Origin: Drechslerella dactyloides
Taxonomy: Eukaryota > Ascomycota > Orbiliomycetes > Orbiliales > Orbiliaceae
DNA: 64,000 bases
Reading direction: 5' to 3'
NCBI GenBank assembly: GCA_020064725.1
Contig: JAGTWJ010000002.1
Span: 3,596,001 to 3,660,000 of the forward strand
In this document: positions 23,686 through 35,669 of the stretch, piece after piece
Position numbering within the stretch: the first letter of the stretch is position 1
Layout of the letters: each line of letters opens with the position of its first letter
Notes under the pieces: generated by a model
Databases searched by the model: none
The model's input: only the letters and a program-made list of their open reading frames with translations
Told to the model about the DNA's origin: nothing
Made by a program: the position numbers and the translations under genes

Positions 23686-25713
23686 ATGAGAAGACTAAGA
23701 TTATTCTCCCACGGAGCGCTAGCAATTTGTCTACGGCGCCGGACTCTGGTCGCGCTTAATAACCGTCATGCCGTCTTTCCATCGATATCGAACTTACCGT
23801 CGCCGACACTGCCAGTTGCGTGTATAACGCCGTCAGGTGGAATTCTCGGAACATATGTCACAGATGCAAGGACCTCAAGGCCCATCGTGGGTAGTTCTAC
23901 CGTCTATGCCCTCTCTACTCCGCCGGGTAGATCTGCCGTTGCCGTCATTAGGGCTACGGGGCCGCGATGCAAAGATGTATGAACCCATTCATATGTATAT
24001 CATATCCCTGCATATTCTCTTTATACTTGGTGTCCCTTCGCAGCCAAAGTAAGGCGTCTGGCTTGCGAGACAATTGGCGTCCTGAAATCCGGATACAAGA
24101 TACGCTAATCCTCAGATTCCGACAGATCTATCATGCTCTTTGCCCGTCCAAACCGCCGCCGAAGCCGCGGGTAGCGACCTTACGGACGCTATTCCACCCT
24201 TCCTCTGATGTGATCCTCGATCCGGCAGCGCTGGTTCTGCTCTTCCCCGCGCCACACTCGTTCACCGGTGAGGATATACTAGAACTGCATATCCACGGCG
24301 GACCCGCAGTCCTCAAGTCCGTCCTTGCCGCGCTGCCAAAATGTGCAGCTCTACTTTCCCCCAGGACCCGCGACGAACCAGCCACCAGTAGCTCTGAGAG
24401 CAGTGATGATAATGCTCTTAGTCGGCGTATCCTCCCCGCTGAAACCGGCGAATTCACCCGCCGCGCGTTCTACAACTCCCGCCTGTCCCTCCCACAGATC
24501 GAAGCCCTCGGCGACCTCCTCGCTGCCGAAACCGCCCACCAACTCTCCCAGAGCGCGCGCACGACCTCCACCGGTGCCGACACCCTCGCGACGCTCTACC
24601 GCTCCTGGCACGAGCAGCTTACTTGCGCCCGTGGCGAACTTGAGGCCCTCATCGACTTTTCCGAGGACCAGCAGTTCGAGGAGTCCCCGACGCATCTGCT
24701 ACGCAACGTCACTCAGCAGCTGGTGGTGTTGTCAAGAGAGCTGCGCGGGTATCTTGAGCAGGCGGTCAAAGGCGAGCTGCTACGCAACGGGATCAACCTC
24801 GCTTTGATAGGTGCGCCGAACGTCGGGAAGAGCAGCTTGCTCAACGCGGTGGTCGGGCGGGAGGCTGCGATTGTGAGCAGTCGCGCGGGCACGACGCGCG
24901 ACGTGGTGGACGTGGCGGTGGACGTTGAAGGGTGGATGGTAGTGATTGGCGACACGGCAGGTTTCAGACCAACGAACGAGGGAGATGGCAGCAGCGGGGG
25001 AAAGTGGGAGGAGGTGGACGAGATCGAAGTCGAGGGGATGAAGAGGGCTAGGCGGCGGGTGGCGGCAGCGGACGTCGTCGTGTTTCTAACATCAGTTGAA
25101 GAGAACGAGGGGGCGGTGCGGTTACGATTGGAGGATGCGGCAGTAAGTGTGGCTAAGCAAGCACTGGACGATGGAAAGGAGCTCGTCGTGGTCGTGAATA
25201 AGGTCGACAAGCTCGCGGACGGCGAAGTCCCGGCTGAAATCGCCACGCATATCGGACAACGGATCCCGGGGCTGTTGGAAGGGAGGATACTAGGGATATC
25301 ATGCAGGGATGACCGGTATAAAGGCACTTTACAAAATCTACTGCATACGCTCGCGGGGATATTTAGCAAGATGACGGAAACGGAGTCTGCGGGCGCGTGG
25401 GCGGAGGCTATCGGTGCGAGTTCCCGACAGAGGGTGCTGGTTGAAGAATGCCGACGTCACGTCGACGAGTTTCTAGTGGGATTGGATGGGCAGGATGCTA
25501 GTGTCGACGACGACGTTGAGGATGTGGACGTGGTACTCAAGGCAGAGACGCTGCGACGGGCGGCAGGCTGCATGGCAAAGATCATGGGGCGGGGAGACGC
25601 AAGCACTGTCGATGAAGTGCTTGGTGTAGTCTTCGAAAGGTGCGTATCGTCACTTTCTTGTGGTTCAAACGGATGTGCTAATGGGAGTGTGTAGGTTCTG
25701 CGTGGGGAAGTAA
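23686..25713 (+). CDS. MSS1: Mitochondrial tRNA modification GTPase (MnmE/TrmE family)
   Basis: With Mto1, this GTPase installs the 5-carboxymethylaminomethyl group on the wobble uridine of mitochondrial tRNAs. Exons 23686-23976, 24126-25639 and 25695-25713 give 607 residues. The N terminus (MRRLRLFSHGALAICLRRR) is an Arg-rich, acid-free presequence. The TrmE N domain begins TVYALSTPPGRSAVAVIRATGP and carries an acidic low-complexity insert at about 176-197. G motifs are GAPNVGKSS (326-334), TTRD (353-356), DTAG (373-376) and NKVD (455-458). The 19-nt last exon completes the catalytic C terminus FCVGK; without it the protein would lose its key Cys. Intron 1 (150 nt) contains decoy signals. 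The junction K-D-I-Y-H was chosen because it matches the spacing of yeast Mss1. The 3' end converges on thymidylate synthase with 163 bp between stops. Confidence 0.94.
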
Positions 25714-25876
25714 CATTTACGCGCTATCTCGACATAATTATATAGATTTTAGATTCTTGGGGGAGCCCGCTCCAAACTATGTGATGCCACACGATACTGC
25801 GCCTGACGAACCAGTCGCCTTCTTACCATAACTAGCATTAAAAGTGATCATACGCCTCTTTCCATCCGTAGATCCC

Positions 25877-26909
25877 TCAAACAGACATCTGCATCGCGAT
25901 GCCCGGCCACGGGTCGTACTCGGACAGCTCAAAGTCCTCAAACTTGAACCCGTCGATATCCTCCACGCTCCTCAGAATCTTCATCTTGGGAAACTGCCGC
26001 GGTGCTCTCGCCAGCTGCCGCTTCAGCGGCTCCACGTGGTCCTTGTACACATGTGCATCGCCCATGACGTGCGTGAACGTGCCGGGCTCCATACCAGCGA
26101 CGTGGGCAATCATCTTTGTCAGAAGCGCGTAGCTGGCAATGTTGAACGGCACGCCGAGACCCATGTCGCAAGAACGCTGGTAGAGCTGGCAGTGCAGCTT
26201 CGGTAGCGCGACCTCACACTCGTCCGAGACGCATGCGGCGGCGGCCGGCGGGAAGGACACGTAGAATTGCGCGAACATGTGGCAGGGCGGAAGCGCCATC
26301 TGCTTGAGGTCTGCGACGTTCCACGCGCTGAGGATGATGCGTCTGTCGTACGGATTGTTCTTGAGCTTGTGGATCACTTCGGCGAGCTGGTCGACGCCCT
26401 GGCCGGTGTAGTCGGCGTCAGCGCCCTTGTATTCGGCGCCGAAGTGGCGCCATTGGAAGCCGTAGACGGGGCCGAGGTCGCCTTCCGGCCGTTCGGTGAG
26501 GCCGATGGAGTCGAGATACGCTCGGGAGCCGTTGCCGTCCCAGATCTTGACGCCGGCGGCTTGGAGAGGGGCGGTGGAGGTGTTTCCGGAGATGAACCAG
26601 AGGAGTTCGTGGATGATGGCGCGGAGGTGGACGCGCTTGGTGGTGAGGAGGGGGAAGGCATCATCCGCGAGGGAGAACTTGAGCGCGAGCGGGGCGAAGA
26701 CGGAGATCGTGCCGGTGCCGGTCCTGTGTGACACGTCAGATAACAAGAAGCATCGGGAAGCAGCATTGGTGTTTCCGGGGTAGATGATACCTGTCCGGCC
26801 GGTGCTCGCCGTGGTCGAGAATGTGCTGGATGAGGTCGAGGTACTGCTGCTCCTCGTGGCGTGTCTCCGGCGCCGGAGCCGGCGTGGTCTGCGAAGCCGT
26901 GCTCTCCAT
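25877..26909 (-). CDS. CDC21: Thymidylate synthase
   Basis: The enzyme makes dTMP from dUMP and methylene-tetrahydrofolate. Exons 26791-26909 and 25877-26723 give 321 residues. Seen in order are QYLDLIQHILDHGEHRPDRTGTGT, LLTTKRVHLRAIIHELLWFI, VYGFQWRHFGAEY, DRRI (166-169) and the catalytic loop LPPCH with Cys187. The fungal-type insert after the catalytic loop (about 198-212) and the end PGIAMQMSV are also present. The 66-nt intron restores the P-D-R-T-G-T junction. A perfect MluI cell-cycle box lies 195 bp upstream, fitting the S-phase control known for this gene in yeasts. The neighbour AVT1-type gene is divergent with 681 bp between start codons. Identity is certain; the gene symbol follows yeast usage. 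Confidence 0.97.
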
Positions 26910-27590
26910 GGCTGGCGATGGTGTTTATCGTACGACTCTGCCCACGCTATCCCCCAGAGAAAAGCTCACACTCTAGCTCTCCTCGGCCGCGAATTATGTA
27001 ATTGCGATCGCGGTAGCGGTCACCTGCGAAGCCGGAAAAAAAAGTCTTCGAGACAAAGCTGCCTGCTAGCTGGCCGAATGCCGACGATAGCCTGCAGTCG
27101 AGAACGCGTCCCAAGCACACACCATGGCGAATGCAGCCCGCCGGGTGGTGACCTCAGCGGCATTAGCGCGGGCTGCCTGCCTGCATGGCCTGTCAGAGCT
27201 CGTCTCATCTCATCGCCCGGCTCCCAGCCTGCCTTCCCACTCGGACGCTTGCTCTCGCCTTGCAGGGGAGGAGGGCGAGCTGCCGGTGTTTCGAACCGTG
27301 CGGCAGGCATGAAAGTCGGGCTTGTGCAGAGCTCACGACGAGCTTTTAAAGCTTTTCCGGCCTGGTGATAAGCTGATAACCGCCCGCCGGCTGCGAATTT
27401 ATTTCTTTTCTGCCCGTCCGGCCAGCTGCTCCTTATATTGCATTCTTGCGAACTAACTCGATCTCGCGGAGACTATAAGAACTCGGGGTGTCAGTAAAAT
27501 CTTCGATTTCGGGGCTGGACGGACGCTCGAGGAGGATAACTTTAACCAGGCCGGTGCGCATTCGCTCTTCGACACGACCTATTAGACACG
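26910..27590. promoter_or_regulatory. Divergent promoter region, thymidylate synthase / AVT1-type transporter
   Basis: These 681 bp lie between two divergent start codons and contain no supported gene. An ACGCGT box occurs at 27104-27109, nearer the thymidylate synthase side. The small frames in this stretch are GC-rich shadows. Confidence 0.6.
27104..27109. promoter_or_regulatory. MluI cell-cycle box (ACGCGT)
   Basis: A perfect palindromic ACGCGT lies 195 bp before the thymidylate synthase ATG. In yeasts this element binds MBF (Mbp1-Swi6 or Cdc10 complexes) and drives G1/S expression of DNA-precursor genes, thymidylate synthase among them. Function here is inferred from position and gene identity. 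Confidence 0.6.
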
Positions 27591-29717
27591 ATGAGCGGGA
27601 CCGACGACTACGCCGTCGAGAGCGGCTCTCCCAGCCAGTCTCACCCTCTGGACCCAGGTTCGTTCGGAGGTCGTAGACGGTAAGAATCGCTTCGTCTTGT
27701 GCATCGATCGTTGTTGTGATGGCTAGCTGCTAATTCGTGCGTGTCGGGTGGTTGTTGTAGGTCCTTCGTCGACCATCTCATTCACGATGTCGGCGGCGTC
27801 AACAGCATCGAGAACTACGCCCGCTCCTACGTCCGCGCCGTTGGCTTCCACGAGCTTGCCCGCAGCCCGAGCAATTGGGCGGGCTTTCCCTCCGACGACG
27901 AAGACGAGCAACGAGACGACGAGGAGGAGGCCGCTGGTGATGGCTTGCAGGAGGAGTCCGCGGCGTCTGCTGCTCTGCATCCAGCATTCTTGGATTATGG
28001 CACCAGTCCTGGGACCAAGCTCGGCGATGCGCATCTGCGCCAGCAGGCCAGCAGGCTCTACATTTCGCGGCAGGGCAGTCTGGCGTCGCGGATGGAAGCC
28101 GAACCGTTGCTCGTCCGCAAGGCTTCCATCACCGACGAGAACGGCAAGACGGTCACGATCAATATGGCCGTCGGCCAGAGCACCATCTACCAAACCATCT
28201 TCAATTCAATCAATACGCTAGTTGGTATGGCTCCCTGTCAAAATTTCAGGTGCTGGTTTTACTTGCTGACGGTTCGCGGGCTGCAGGCATCGGTCTGCTC
28301 TCCCTTCCCCTCGGGTTTCGACTCTCCGGATGGATAATCGGCGTCCTGTTCATGATCTTTTCCATGGCGTCGACAGCCTACACCGCCAAGCTTATCGCCG
28401 CTTGCATGGAGTCCAATCCCGTCCTGATCACGTACGGCGACATCGCCTGGGCCGCCTTTGGACGCAAAGGCCGTGTCATCATCAGCGTGATCTTCTTCCT
28501 CGAGCTGCTCGCCGCCTGCGTTGCCCTCGTCATTCTCTTCGCCGACTCCCTGCACGCCCTCATCCCGGATGTCTCGATAATTACATGGAAGTTGCTCTGC
28601 GGGCTGATTCTTACACCGTTGTGCTTCCTGCCGTTGAGGCTTCTGAGTGTCACGAGCATTCTCGGGATCATCTGTACGTTCAGCATCGTGGGGATGATTT
28701 TTGCGAGTGGGCTGGTGACGAAGGAGCAGCCGGGGAGCTTGATCCATCCGGCCAAGACGTACCTGCTCCCGGAGCACTGGGGACAGGTGCCGCTGAGCTT
28801 GGGGATTCTCATCAGTCCGTGGGGCGGGCATAGTGTGTTCCCGAACATCTACAGAGACATGAGGCATCCGTACAAGTTTGGAAAGTGAGTGCTCAATTTG
28901 AGATCCACGGTTCGTTGGATATGGTGCTGACGTTAGCGGGCAAATGCAGGGCTATCAAGGTCACATATACGTTCACGGTAGGTTTCATCAGAAATCCATG
29001 TGTAACGTTCGGACTAGGCTGACATCCTCCAGTTCATTCTCGACCTGAGCATGGCGGTCGTTGGCTATCTGCTCTTTGGCGACTCCGTGCGCGACATCGT
29101 CACTTCTAATATCCTGCTCAACCCGCAAACCAGCCAGAAGCTTTCCATAGCTCTGGTAAGCTGCTCTCCTAGACACTATATGTGGTTCAGCCGCTGAGAA
29201 AAATATTCTTTTCTACAGATCTCCTTCATTGCCGCCATCCCAATCACAAAGACGCCGCTCAACGCTCGCCCGATCATCAGCACCTTCGAAGTCCTGCTGG
29301 GGATCGACCAGCGGGCCCTCGCTCCTGGCGAGGAAGCTGTTGGAATGACTCCGTTCATGCGTGGGCTTTACAACGTACTGATCCGAGTGGGCTGCGTCTT
29401 CTCCTTTATCACGATTGCTATTCTAGTACCGTCCTTCGAACGGATCATGGTGAGAGAGAGAGCCCCCTCCTTGCAACTTATACCCGGCCATTTATTCTAA
29501 TGAGATTGGTGACATGCAGGCGTTGATGGGGTCGGCTCTGTGCTTCCTCATCTGCATAATACTGCCGCTGATGTTCCGGCTACGGATCTTTGCCGGCAAG
29601 CTGTCCCGGGGGACGATTATCCTGGACTGGTGTTTGATTGTGTTTAGCAGTCTTCTGGCGATCGCGGGCACGGTGACCGCCATACTGCCGAGAGAGCTTC
29701 TGATAGGGAAGAAATGA
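27591..29717 (+). CDS. AVT1: Vacuolar amino acid transporter, AVT1-like (AAAP/SLC32 family)
   Basis: The family exchanges neutral amino acids across the vacuolar membrane using the proton gradient. Seven exons (27591-27679, 27761-28224, 28287-28884, 28950-28977, 29033-29155, 29219-29449, 29520-29717) give 576 residues. The cytosolic N-terminal 180 residues are polar, with an acidic stretch DDEDEQRDDEEE and SRQGSLASRMEAEPLLVRKAS, similar to the Ser/Arg-rich heads of fungal Avt1. The membrane domain starts IYQTIFNSINTLVGIGLLSLPLGF, the AAAP signature, with ten or eleven helices to the end. Exon 4 is only 28 nt. Subfamily AVT1 is inferred from the long head and the signature; AVT3/4 is less likely. 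The next gene downstream, same strand, is TSC2. Confidence 0.88.
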
Positions 29718-30377
29718 AGTTCCTGTGTGTGGATATCGATATGCACTAGCGTGGGTAATTTGCTTCCACGAGAGTCAGCAGTATACGATCTAATCTTTGA
29801 GCAGTTCGGAGTATTCCGCATCCTTTGCACTTTCCACTGCTTCCCCATTTGCTGTTAGCGATGTTTTGACAGCTGGCAGACGCGCTGTCATCTGTCCTGT
29901 GTACTTTCCGTTCTCCCCGTGTACTCTATACTCTATTTAGCATGCTGCATTTATGTTCGCGAGGGCTCTCTCCCGACGCGCCCGCCGCCTGTACTTCTAG
30001 AGGAACGAATTGAATGCGAGATTACTTCGTGCCTGTTCGTCGTGACCGCGCCCCTGTCCGGCTGGCATGTGCGCAGGCCCGGCCAGAGTGGAGCCCTGGC
30101 GCAGGGAGCCCGGCATGAGCCTCCGCGCATCGTGCAGCCCGCAAATGTGATTTCCGGCTGGCCTACCGTTTCTGACAGGTGGCAACCAGGCTGGCGCACC
30201 ACTCGCGAAAATTTTTCTCGTTCGCGAGGTTCCAGGGCTGATCGTGATTTGGTAGACGGTATTCGCTTGCTGCAGGGCTAGCGTGGGGAGTGGAGATAGC
30301 ATCGAGAGCACTATCACCGCGGCCGGGTTTTGGGCACTTTGACTCAGCTGGCTGGCGGGCGCCCCTTGAGCCTCGCC

Positions 30378-30460
30378 ATCTCACTCACCGCATCCACAAC
30401 ATCCACGTCCACACCACCGCTCACATTCACACCCACCACATCCACATCCACATTCACGCT
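30378..30460 (+). repeat. Degenerate CATCCA/CACATC-rich tract
   Basis: Imperfect hexamer-like units built from CATCCA, CACATC and CACACC repeat over about 80 nt without G on the plus strand. The tract lies in the probable TSC2 leader. A G-poor transcript segment of this type would be unstructured. Confidence 0.55.
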
Positions 30461-30490
30461 CACACTCCCTCGCATCGGATCGCAGTAGCC

Positions 30491-30520
30491 ATGCCCTCCG
30501 AGGCCCTCCCCAAGCGATAA
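30491..30520 (+). other. Candidate upstream open reading frame of TSC2
   Basis: The ATG at 30491 has G at -3 and C at +4. It opens nine codons (MPSEALPKR) and stops at 30518-30520, about 390 nt before the TSC2 ATG. Whether it lies in the mature transcript is unknown. Confidence 0.35.
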
Positions 30521-30908
30521 CACTCTCGATACCGGACCGTGCCTGTCGCCCGCTGCTTCGCTGCCGTGAATCCACAGAGAAACCCGGGGAAGCTGTCCTG
30601 TTTCAAGGGGCACGTCGGCATTCTCTTACGTAAAGCTTCACCGCCTCTCCTCCATCCCTCCGGGAGCTCATACTTACTCGGGCAAGCCTTCCTAGCTAGC
30701 AGAACCATCGCCGATAGCCTGCAGTTCGGCTGTACCACCTCCCATCGGCTGCCGCCGTCCTTTGGCGATCGAATCACCGTACTGCAAGCCTGCCTGCGCC
30801 CAGACATCTTGCATCAATCCCACACGCGCATTCCTCGCCAGTCGGCCGACAGCCGGACTCCGCGCGTCAGAATTTCCCCCATGCAGCTTGTGTTTGCCGC
30901 TGCTCCCG

Positions 30909-33900
30909 ATGTCTCGAGTCGACAGTCCTCCCGACGGGAAGCAGATCTCTGCTGCCGGCGGCGGCGGCGGTGGTGGTCTGGCCGGCGTCTTTCGTAGACT
31001 CAAGTCCTCGACCACCTCGTCGCCCATAGCCACGCACCCATCCGGCCCGTCGTTCGGGCCTACATCTCCGTCCTCGCCGCCGCCACACACGGACGCGTCC
31101 TCCACCAGTCCCAATGGCGACTACAGCAACGGCTTGACCGCCGCGGACGGGCCTCGCGTCGCCAACGCCGGCGGCTCCGTCCACATGCACCACATGCTGT
31201 TGCAGCTGAAGCAGGGCAATGCGATGCCGACGCGCATCAACGCCGCCGAAGCGCTCTGTCAGGCCCTCGTCGAGTACCCGGTCCAGGCCGTCAGCACGGT
31301 CTGGCTTACGGCTCAGGATCTTGCGGACATCCACAACCCGCCAGCGGCACGACAGGTCGCCTTCCGACTGCTTATCGCGTGCATCTCGCAGTCCGAGGGC
31401 TCGTCGCTCGACCGGATCACGTATTTCCGCGCGATCGCGAACAGCCATTCCACGAACGACTTTGAGCTGCAGCTAGAGGCGCTTGTCGCGCTGACCAACA
31501 ATGGCAAGGACCTCGTCGCCTTTGAGCGCGATATCCAGCCGCTGCTCTCCCGCTGGCTCAAAGGGTGGTTCCGGGAGGCTACCGCGGCGCGCCAGGCGCG
31601 GAAGCGCGACAATTACCCCACGAATACCTACAGTCAGGCTGAGGCGAACCTCCAGCAGTTGTTCAGCTTCCTCATCGGGGTTGTCAAGTTTAGTTTTAAG
31701 ACGTTCCAGGAGCGGGAGCTGGTCGCCTTGCTGAACGACGTGCTTTCGATATGCAAGAAGACCACCAGCAAGGAAGATATCACACGGTCGCTCATGTTTA
31801 TCGACGCTCTGATAACGTACGGGTACATCCCCAAGCCGTCGCTGACGCCGTGTATCGAAGTTCTGTGCGGGGCGTACGCAACAATCAGGGACCTAACGGA
31901 TGCGACGTGGAATGCGATATCCAATTTGTGCAAGAGCTACATGGCGCACAACTCGATCCTTGCCCTGCGGTCGATCCTCGAGTCGCCAAGCAGGAAGGAG
32001 AGCCAGTTCAACTCCAATACGCTCAGAGGCGCAGTATGCTTCTGCGAGCGTCTGCTCCTAGGCTCCGGCGAGAATGGGCTACCTGAAATCCAGATATCTA
32101 CCGTCATGACGGCGTACCGCGCCTCGCTGTCGGCGAACAATCCGCGACTGGAGTTGGACCTGTGCCGCGCAATCTTCAATCTCCTGACCAAGCGGGAGGT
32201 GGTCGAACAGATCGCCTTTGACGAGTGGGCGATCCCACTTGACATCGTCTATCAATGCTCGGTGCGGGCAACGGAGCGGTTACAAGCCGTGGCGCCGAAT
32301 CCGGACGCCGCGCAGAAGAAGGACAATATCGCGATCGCGGTGTTCAATTCGGTCGCACAGATAATCGGGCAACTCGAGCGCCTGTGCGCGGGTGGGGACT
32401 TCCCATCGGCAGATATCGTCATGGACTTCTTTGTCAAGATGAACCTGCACCTGCCAGACAGCTGCGCGGAGCTGGTGATAGACTATTATGCAACGGAACA
32501 CATGTGCTACCCATCATGTAGCAGCTGGCTGCTCAACTCGCGCAAACTGATTGACATCTTCTTCAAGAATACGAACCGGCCGTACCAAATGCGGATCAGC
32601 GTGCTGTCGCTGATCAAAGACGTGTACGAGACGATTAAGGAGGTCTGCGACGAGCGTAGTCTCCACGCGCTGATTGTGGCGATATTCGACGTGATGCCGC
32701 AAGAGAAAGATATACAGGTGCTCGACAACCTAGTGAGGGTTGCGGTAGATGTCGCGAAGGACGGTGGGCACCTGCTGTTCGACAAGATTCTCACCGTCAT
32801 GGTTGAGACGTTGGAGCACACCACCATGAAGACGGCTCAACAGCAGCAACAGCAGAGGAAATCGCCGGGTGAGGAGGCCGTGAAGGTGCCGTCGGTGTCG
32901 AATATCATCGCGACGGGGTTCACGTGGATATTCATACAGAATTTCCAGGCGAATCCATCGAGGGCTCTGGCCGTGTATGATGAGCTGTTGAGGATCGCGG
33001 AGTCTAGGGCGCACGATATAGAGGCCAGACTGACAGCTGCACGGTTGCTGGTGCGCATCAGAGCGGACTCTGAGAACTATATATGTCTGGTGGAAGACAC
33101 TGAGTCGTACAGTATAGCTACTATGTTGGGCAAGACGGAGCGTCCGATTGAGGACCCGACCAGGGCGGAGCCGGAGGTAGTCGAAATAGCGCAGACACTC
33201 GGAAGGAACTCAAGCGTCCGACGCGTCGATAGCCACGGCACGCTATCCAGGACGACGGGGCGGGAGAAGTACGCGCGGATGAAGCCAAAGTATGTCACGC
33301 TGTGGAGGTACCCCGAAACTGCCATGTTTCCGGAGCCGCTACCGCAGCTGGCCAGTCAGGAGCTTTTCTGTTGCTCTGAACCTTTCGACGCGGATAACGC
33401 CAGCAGCACGATACTGGGGGCTCAGCACGAGCGGAAGGTGCTCAACCTGCGGAAATGGCTGGATATCGTCAACGGCGTCATCGAGAACGGGACGGAGTTC
33501 GAGTTCTACTCGTACCTGCTCGTCCATGTCCCCTCGCAGCTGTGCAACAAGACGCTGTTCGCCGAGTGCGGGGAGCAGGTTCAGCAGATGCGCCTGATAA
33601 TCTGCGAGCAGCTGCACACGAACCGGTTTCCAAACTTCGACATGCCAGCGGACCTGCGCAAGGCTGACCTTGCCGTTGCCATGATACATGTGCTCACGAT
33701 CCTGCTTGCGTACCAGGAGTACTTCAATCGCACCGATCAGGAGGCCATGGTCAAGGCATTCCAGCTGGGGCTCAGTTCGTGGCAGCGCACCGCAAAGCCG
33801 TGCATCCATGCGCTATCGATCTGCAGCTACGAATTACCGATGGCGACGACCAAGTTTCTGCCTGGGATACTCATAAAACTATCACAGATTATCACAACTG

Positions 33901-35669
33901 CGGCAGTCAGTGTGCATATCCTGGAGTTCCTACTGCTGCTCGCCCACTTGCCCGGGACGACGGTGAATTTTACGGAGCCGGACTACAAGAGCGTGTTCGC
34001 AGTCGCATTCCGGTATATACAGCATACCAAGGAGACACACCTCCACCGGTCCGCCTCGTTGCATAAGGCCTCCGGAAGAGACAACCCGTCATCCCCAGAG
34101 ATGGTCGCCGTGGGTGCCGCCTCGCAGGAGCAGCCGCAGATATCGCAGTACGTGCTGACGCTCGCTTACAATGTGATCTCGACGTGGTTTCTGGCGCTTA
34201 AGCTCAGTGACCGCGCGAGGTATGTGACGTGGATTACGCGCGGGTTGATACTCGGCGACGGTGGCCATAGAGATGTGCTTGACGAGCAGAGTCAGGCGAG
34301 TATCGACATGTTGAGGCGTTTCACGTACGCGGATGTGGAGGTGAAGAATCATGTGCAGAGCGCGCGGGCAGCGGCGGGTGGAGCGACGAGCGGGAAGTCG
34401 TGGCTGTTGGGTGCGAAAATTATTACGATCAATACTTCGGCGATTAGTGGAGTGTCGCAGGTGATTATCCGGCAGCCGGTGAGTGTGGTTCTTATCGCTA
34501 TTCTATCTTCGTGGGACGTGTTGCTAACAGGGTTGGGATCGTAGTCGGGGACGTCGAGCTTCAGTTTAAGTCCCGAGTCGCAGCAGGCCCAGAGCATCCT
34601 TCAGGGATCGTTCACACCAGAGGCGCTGGCAGTCAGCGACGAGAGTCCCGTCGACCGCTCGCACACGCTGCTCGAAGCGACGCGGCAGCCAGCGGTCCTC
34701 CCCAGCCATGTGCTGATGCAGCTCACGACAGATGTCTCCTCGGAGATGTCTCGGCCGGTGCTTCTGCCCGAGGACGACCAGACGACGCGGGCAATATCCG
34801 TGTTTGACCATATACCCGTCGTGGACTTCCACAAGATCGGGGTCGTCTACGTCGGCGCCGGGCAGACGGAGGAGACGGAAATCCTATCCAACGTGATGGG
34901 TTCATCCGACTACACGGACTTTGTGGACAAGCTCGGCGACTTGATCGCGCTCAAGGGCGCAACGATCAACACGGGCGGGCTGGACCGCGAGCACAATATC
35001 GACGGCGAGTTCACGTTCTACTGGAGCGACAAGATCACGCAGATAATGTTCCATGTGACGACGATGATGCCGACGAACCGCATCCACGACCCGCAGTGCA
35101 CGGGCAAGAAGCGCCACATCGGGAACGACTTTGTTAGCATTATATTCAACAATTCCGGTCTGCCGTACGAGTTCAACACGATCCCCGCGCAGTTCAACTT
35201 TGTCAACATTGTCATCACGCCCGAGGCCAAGACGGGCTTCATCGCCACGCGCCTGAAGGACTACGATGACGCCGATAGACTGTTCTACCGCGTGCAGCTG
35301 CTCGTCAAGCCGGGCCTGCCGCCGATCAGCCCGGCTGCGGACGCGAAGATGGTTTCCGGGAAGCATTTGGCGGCGTTTGTGCGCAACCTGGCGCTGAACG
35401 CGAGTGTCTTTGCCCACGTGTACAACGAGGGCGGGAACGACTTTGTGAGCAACTGGCGACACCGGTTGAGGGCGATCAACAAGCTGCGGGAGAAGCTGGG
35501 CGTGGCGGTGAGTCCCGGTAGCCGAGCGAGCGATTATCGGAGGGTGTCGATGGCGGCGAGCGTGAATAGTGCGGATGTGCCGGATGTGCACGCCGGGCAC
35601 GTTGGCCACGCCGGGTCCAGTGAGGTTGACGGGCTGTTGGAGAATGTGGATTTCTCAAAGTGGACGTGA
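30909..35669 (+). CDS. TSC2: Tuberin (TSC2) homologue, Rheb GTPase-activating protein
   Basis: Tuberin, with hamartin (TSC1), inactivates Rheb and so restrains TORC1; in fission yeast it also governs amino acid uptake. Two exons, 30909-34478 and 34545-35669, give 1564 residues. The first ATG in frame is 30909 (MSRVDSPPDGK); the frame upstream lacks a Met. Residues 1-110 are low-complexity. A long helical-repeat region (about 115-1150) matches the tuberin N-terminal and DUF3384 type, with poly-Gln at 644-649. The Rap/Ran-GAP domain spans about 1284-1440: DFHKIGVVYVG, GLDREHNIDGEF, and the catalytic loop HIGNDFVSIIFN with the Asn thumb at about 1384, equivalent to human Asn1643. All catalytic elements are present, so an active GAP is expected. 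TSC1 is not in this window. It converges with GPI7 downstream. Confidence 0.94.

Larger units (their letters stand above)
29718..30908 (+). promoter_or_regulatory. TSC2 upstream region with CA-rich tract and candidate uORF
   Basis: This is about 1.2 kb between the transporter stop and the TSC2 ATG. It contains a degenerate CATCCA/CACATC-rich stretch (30378-30460) and a nine-codon upstream frame at 30491-30520 (MPSEALPKR). A strong 3' splice-site-like sequence, CCCCCATGCAG, ends at 30886. A leader intron ending there would remove the out-of-frame ATG at 30881. No independent gene is seen. Confidence 0.5.
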
